Source: Cephalotus follicularis (Eukaryota > Streptophyta > Magnoliopsida > Oxalidales > Cephalotaceae). Taken from it: DNA of 64,000 nt. The stretch spans positions 248,001-312,000 of the forward strand of contig BDDD01002039.1 of assembly GCA_001972305.1 (NCBI GenBank), written 5' to 3'. The notes beneath the pieces are model-generated. The model searched no databases and had not been told where the DNA came from. It was given only the letters and a program-made list of their open reading frames with translations. Numbering within the stretch: position 1 is the first letter of the stretch; each line of letters opens with the position of its first letter. Shown here in pieces: positions 59,356 through 64,000 of this stretch. The position numbers and the translations under genes were made by a program.

Positions 59356-62300
59356 CCAGACGTAATGGTTCACAAACTAAGGGTGGACCCAGCCAGGCCC
59401 CCGATCAGACAAAAGAATAGGAACTTTGCCCCAGAGAGGCAGCAGGCGATAGCAGAGGAGGTGAGCAAGCTGTTGCAGGCAGGGTTCATAAGGGAAGTGC
59501 ACTACTCAGATTGGCTGGCAAATCCAGTGCTAGTCAAAAAAGCAAATGGCAAATGGAGGATGTGCATAGACTTCACAGACCTCAACAAAGCTTGCCCAAA
59601 GGATCACTTCCCTCTCCCAAAGATAGACCAGCTTGTAGATGCAACCTCTGGTTACAGAATATTAAGCTTCTTGGACGCCTACTCGGGATATAATCAAATT
59701 CCCATGTATAAACTTGATGAGAACAAGACAACATTTATAACTGACCGATGAATGTATTGCTACAAGGTTATGCCCTTTGGCTTGAAGAATGCAGGGGCCA
59801 CCTACCAGCATATGGTAAACAAAATCTTTGAGCCTCAAATTGGGAAAATCATGGATGTCTACATCGACGACATGCTCGTCAAGACCCCAGCCAGGAGCCT
59901 CCACATAAAAGACCTGAAGGAGACGTTTGAGGTGCTGAGGAGGTATAATATGAAACTCAACCCGTCCAAGTGCACGTTTGGGGTCACCTTGGGAAAGTTC
60001 TTTGGATTCATGGTCTCTAGCAGAGGGATAGAGGCCAACCCAGAGAAGATCTCGACAATTCAAAGCATGAGGCATCCTCAAACCATCAGGGATGTCCAAA
60101 GATTAAATGGGAAGATTGCAGCCCTGAGCAGGTTTGTGTCAAAGTCAGTAGAGAAATGCCTTCCATTCTTCAAAATACTTAGAGATCCCAAGGGATTCTC
60201 TTGGTCAGACGATTGTCAAGCAGCCTTTGACAAGTTGAAGGAATACTTGGCTTCCCCACCTCTGATCTCAAAACCCAAGGATGGGGAAGACTTGTATTTG
60301 TACCTTGCGGCCACCTCGGGCGCAGTGAGTGCAGTGCTAGTCAGAGAAGAGAAAAAAGTTCAAAAGTCAGTATACTACGTGAGTAAGGCTCTGAGCGATG
60401 CCGAGGGGAGATACCCAGAGGTGGAGAAGTATGCCTATGCATTGATCATCTCGGCCAGAAAATTGAGGCCATATTTCCAAGTCCATACAATCAAGGTTCT
60501 GACTGACAAAATACTCAAACAAGTTATTGCCAAGCCTGACACCTCAGGCAGGTTAATCAAGTGGTCAGTCGAGCTAGGCGAGTATGATGTGAAGTTCGAA
60601 GCCAGACCAGCAATTAAACCACAGGTACTGGCCGACTTTGTTGGAGATAATACACCAACGAAGTGTATGGAGGAGGACCCATCCGAGAGCGAGAGGGGAA
60701 TTTGGAAGTTATCCGTGGACGGTTCGTCCTGCCTCACTGGCAGTGGGGCTGGGTTAGTATTGACAAGTCCAGATGGTTGGACGTTGGAGTATGCTCTGAG
60801 GTTTAAATTAAAAGCTACAAACAACGAAGCTGAGTGGGAAGCTCTGATAGCTGGACTGACAATTGCAAAGCACTTGGAGGTGCAAAAGATAGAAGCCTCC
60901 AGTGATTCTCAGCTAGTGGTTGGTTTGGCAAATGGGGAGTATGAGGCCAGAGAAGACCCTATGGTAAAATACTTATCCCATTTTCAGGGCATGAAGTCAA
61001 CATTCGAAATTCTAAGGATTGTGAAAGTACCCAGGGTAGAGAACGTCCGAGCAGACCAGTTATCAAAACTAGCCACGACAGAGGAGTTGGAGAAGAATCA
61101 AACCGTGCTAGTAGACTACCTGGATCGGCCGACCATCTCCGAAGTAGATGTAATGGACATAGATGTACCACAGGAGCCAAACTGGATGACTCCCTTTATT
61201 AATTGGCTGAGGAACGGGATCCTGCCTGAGGACCCCGTAGAGGCGAGGAAGCTGGTCTACATAGCAAATAGATTCCAGTTCCGAGATGGGATCCTCTACA
61301 AAAGATCCTACTCCTTTCCTTGGCTGAGGTGTCTCAACCCCTCGGAGGCTGATTACGCTCTAAGAGAGGTCCATGAAGGAATTTGTGGCAACCACACTGG
61401 GGGCAGGACATTGTCTCACAAGTTGTTGAGGCAAGGCTACTACTGGCCAACTATGCATCAAGATGCTATAGACCTGGTAAGAAAGTGTGACAAGTGTCAG
61501 AGGAACGCGAACATAAGCAGAAGACCTTCTCAACCTCTGACGTCTATCACGGCCCCATGGCCCTTTGCACAATGGGGAATGGACTTCATCGGACCACTAC
61601 CCATGGCTTTAGGTCAGAGGAAGTTTCTCATTGTAGCAGTGGACTACTTTACCAAGTGGGTGGAAGCAGAACCTCTAGCCACAATTACTGAGAAGAACAC
61701 GGAGAGCTTTGTATGGAAATCAATCATCTGTAGATTTGGAGTCCCGAGGACAATCGTCTCAGACAATGGTAAACAGTTTGATTGCCAAGCCTTCCGTGAT
61801 TTTTGCAAGGAATGGAGGATAAAGCATAGGCTTGCCTCAGTAGCCTACCCCCAAAGTAATGGTCAAGCCGAGGTGATCAACAGAGAAATCATCTCGGGCT
61901 TGAAGAAGCGCCTAGAAGACAGCAAAGGAAGATGGACAGAGGAGCTGCCAAGCATGCTATGGCCATATAGGACAACTCCTCGGACCACAACTGGTGAGTC
62001 CCCATACAGCCTTTGTTTTGGAGCTGAAGCCATGATACCGGTGGAGATTGGAGTACAATCTCCAAGAGTTGTACACTTTACTGAAGACAATAACGAAGGA
62101 CTTAAGTGCCTCCTCGACCTAGTGGAAGAGCTCAGAGACAAGGCTGCGATTATAGTTGCAGCCTACCAGCAGAGGTTAAGCCGCTACTATAACAAAAGGG
62201 TAAGCCCCAGACCACTAAGACAAGGAGATATAGTCCTACGCAACTCAGCCGTTGCAGATCCTATCGGTACCAAAGGAAAGCTAGCCTCTGCCTGGGAAGG

Positions 62301-62388
62301 GCCATACAAAATCAAAAGGGTCCTCCGCCCAGGAACATTCAAACTTGAAACTTTGGGGGGTAGGGAGATTGCCAGAGAGAGCATCTGA
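59356..62388 (+). pseudogene. Tat B RT, RNase H, archaeal-type RNase H and integrase
   Basis: From 59365: KLRVDPARPPIRQKNRNFAP, GKWRMCIDFTDLNKACPKDH and LSFLDAYSGYNQIPMYKLDE, with a TGA at 59749 just before MYCYKVMPFGLKNAGATYQH. YIDDMLVK (59860-59883) is the RT active site. RNase H follows (LYLYLAATSGAVSAVLVREE). Near 60704 a second RNase H begins: WKLSVDGSSCLTGSGAGLVL, ATNNEAEWEALIAGL and ASSDSQLVVGLANGEYEA, the archaeal-type domain of Tat elements. Integrase has CDKCQ, WGMDFIGPLP, IVSDNGKQF and NGQAEVINREI, with all three acidic residues. It ends at TGA 62386. No chromodomain, as expected for Tat. Confidence 0.93.
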
Positions 62389-63550
62389 GGAAGTACTATC
62401 AATGATTGTAAGATGTTCTGAATGAAGTTGAATTTTTCAAAATTTGTGTTTAATATCATAGTTCCAAGTTTGCAAGGGACCGGAGGTCCAATGTTCATGT
62501 CCTCAAACCTCTGACCAGCCACCGATCAACTCCCTCGATCTTTACTCTAAGCACTCAGACCATGCCCTCAAGGGGGCACCTAGAGATCCAAAGCTTTCCA
62601 AGTCTTACGAAGACTAACCCTCAAAAGGAAAACCAACACAAGCCGAGGTCTCAAACAGACCGAGGTAACAGGCATCCGAGAAAGCATTCAAGGATACACC
62701 CATGAAAGCCTCATTCCGAGAAGCATACGGAAGCTTCCTTCCGAGAAAAACCCCTATACTCGTCAACAAAGACTCCTCCCGAGGAGCGCACCCAAAGACT
62801 TCCAAGGAAGCACTAAGACTCCTAAGGGAGCAAACACTGGTCGGCAACACCATAGGAACTTGTCCAACCAGACCTAAAGTCGTGACTTGAAAGGCGAATC
62901 CATGGGAACTCGCAACGATCAAGCTCGTCGGACTGAGCACTTTAATACAAGTGTCCCTATGTGGACTGCAAGCTCAGTCGACCTGTCCTAAAACCTAATA
63001 GGTCAGACGACACTCTCTTCGGCAAACCCATAGGAACTTGTCCGAGCAGACCAAGAACTCAATCTATGAGTACAATAAAATTTTTGAAGACTGAGTTACA
63101 ATTACTTAAGCACTTTTGAAGTAAAGGGTCCTACGAGGACTGCCAAGCTTAAGTGACCTCGTCTACGAAGAGTTAGTGATTTGGGCTAAGTTAAAATTCC
63201 TAAGGGAATTATCGGCACATGTATACACACGAAGCTCAAACACACAAGGAACCAACCAAAGATAAAGTCCAAGAATACAAAAGGTCATTTATTAATATCT
63301 TTGATAAGTTAAGCATTTCTGGAGTAAAGTATCTACTTCTACGAGAGGTCAGAGGTCCCAGTGAAGTAAAAATTCCTAAGGGAATTGTGAACATACATGC
63401 CAAGTGCAAACACATCAAGCTCGCAACGCAAAAAATAAAGATAGAGATCCAAAAATGCAAAAAGTCTTTCTTTATTCATGAACTGAAGATTACAAATACA
63501 AGAAAAGGAAAATTATTACAAGGCAAAAAGAAGAAAAAAGCTAGCCTACA
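62389..63550 (+). other. Tat B post-pol region with diverged repeats
   Basis: About 1.2 kb without + strand genes. Blocks near 62935 (GAGCACTTTAATACAAGTGT, GTGGACTGCAAGCTCAG) and 63108 (AGCACTTTTGAAGTAAAGGG, AGGACTGCCAAGCTTAAGTG) are imperfect copies about 175 bp apart. A third partial copy, with AATTCCTAAGGGAATT, occurs near 63195 and 63370. Matching blocks exist in Tat A. Confidence 0.7.
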
Positions 63551-63554
63551 AAAA

Positions 63555-64000
63555 CTAAGCTATGGGAGGAGTTCCAAGAGAAGGTTCATCCTCTGGAGGA
63601 GGAGGAACGAAAGGTCCACTTGGAGGAGGTGGAGGAGTGATAATATCCGAAGAGGAGGCCAACGAAGACGAGGCTATCGCAGGATCCAACAGAGGAATGG
63701 TCACCACGGTTGACCCATTTCCTTCAGCTTCACCTTCTTGGCCGAGTATAGCTCCGGGAGCAGGTAGGATTTCCCCTTCCTCTTCCACGGCCCCTAGGCC
63801 AGCTCTTCCTTCCAAGGCCTCCTCGGCCCTCACCTCCTCGGCTTCATATCCATCAAGATAATAGTCGAAAGCCTTGGCGGCTGAGCAGTAGGTGACCTCG
63901 TCCAAGGGAACCTCGGGATGCAGAGCCTTGACCCAGTTCCTACAAGTGTAGAACCCCCGACGATAGTACTCGGCGGATTCCTTGAAGACTTCGTCACCAA
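63555..64000 (-). CDS. Tat B antisense ORF, C-terminal part (runs off window)
   Basis: Read from the right edge, the - strand encodes FGDEVFKESAEYYRRGFYTC, RNWVKALHPEVPLDEVTYCS, AAKAFDYYLDGYEAEEVRAE, an acidic Glu/Gly/Ala region and a Pro/Ser-rich end (TPPPPPSGPFVPPPPEDEPS) with a stop at 63555-63557. It matches the antisense frame of Tat A (FGDAVFEESAECFRRGFYSC, FDFYPEGVEEEEKEAK). No stop interrupts it within the window, unlike A. Function unknown; the N-terminal domain should lie right of the window. Confidence 0.75.
   Translation of the reverse strand, partial: GDEVFKESAEYYRRGFYTCRNWVKALHPEVPLDEVTYCSAAKAFDYYLDGYEAEEVRAEEALEGRAGLGAVEEEGEILPAPGAILGQEGEAEGNGSTVVTIPLLDPAIASSSLASSSDIITPPPPPSGPFVPPPPEDEPSLGTPPIA

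Larger units (their letters stand above)
55847..64000 (+). mobile_element. Tat-lineage Ty3/gypsy retrotransposon B (3' end beyond window)
   Basis: It has a 5' LTR, primer site, gag, protease, RT, RNase H, a second (archaeal-type) RNase H and integrase, then a long 3' region with an antisense frame. The second RNase H and the antisense frame are hallmarks of the Tat lineage. Three in-frame stops in gag and protease, a frameshift near 59357 and one stop in RT make it defective, but pol after 59752 is open for 878 codons. It inserted into an inverted Tat LTR. Confidence 0.93.

Noticed and set aside
39..63905. tRNA genes, rRNA arrays, bacterial operons, riboswitches or replication origins
   Set aside because: None was found on inspection; composition and gene structures are those of a plant nuclear genome. 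The tRNA-like matches are short retrotransposon primer sites only.

Overview
The window is nuclear DNA of a flowering plant, most likely a eudicot; the species cannot be fixed from sequence alone. It has one host gene, spread over about 25 kb, inside dense and deeply nested LTR retrotransposons. Nearly all element reading frames carry stops, frameshifts or deletions. The only RNA gene recognised is a retrotransposed 5S rRNA copy.

Region 1 (1-29053) is the 3' part of one Tat-lineage Ty3/gypsy element (Tat A, + strand), split by later insertions. Its integrase end lies at 1-1079. Its 3' region carries an antisense, apparently spliced reading frame (pieces at 9598-10343 and 26452-27962, - strand), and its 3' LTR is 28542-29053. 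Three insertions split it. The first is element G (1477-9079, - strand), with about 3-kb LTRs, no pol and target duplication CTCGA. The second is an Athila-type element (10349-23950, - strand), whose left LTR holds a solo LTR (11331-15458) with a further Athila-like LTR inside it. The third is a solo LTR (24045-26424).

Region 2 (29054-55637) is the host gene. Five exons (29510-30022, 30253-30302, 30396-30483, 51150-51266, 54134-54196) join in phase into a 276-residue protein. It has an N-terminal thioredoxin-like [2Fe-2S] ferredoxin domain and C-terminal TPR repeats. Intron 3 is 20.7 kb. It contains Copia E (30853-44984, - strand), itself entered by chromovirus D (31810-37321, -) and chromovirus C (37592-42970, +), and next to it Copia F (45546-50493, +). 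A full-length 5S rRNA retropseudogene with a poly(A) tail and a 13-bp target duplication sits in the gag of D. Intron 4 holds two smaller retroelement remnants.

Region 3 (55638-64000) is an inverted Tat LTR fragment broken by a second Tat element (Tat B, + strand). Tat B has a 5' LTR, primer site, gag, protease, RT, two RNase H domains and integrase, then the C-terminal end of the same antisense frame. It runs off the window.

Order of events: the host gene is oldest. Copia E entered intron 3, then C and D entered Copia E, and the 5S copy entered D. Upstream, Tat A landed 456 bp before the host start codon and was later split by G, the Athila element and the solo LTRs. Terminal dinucleotides, target duplications and matching LTR lengths support most boundaries.
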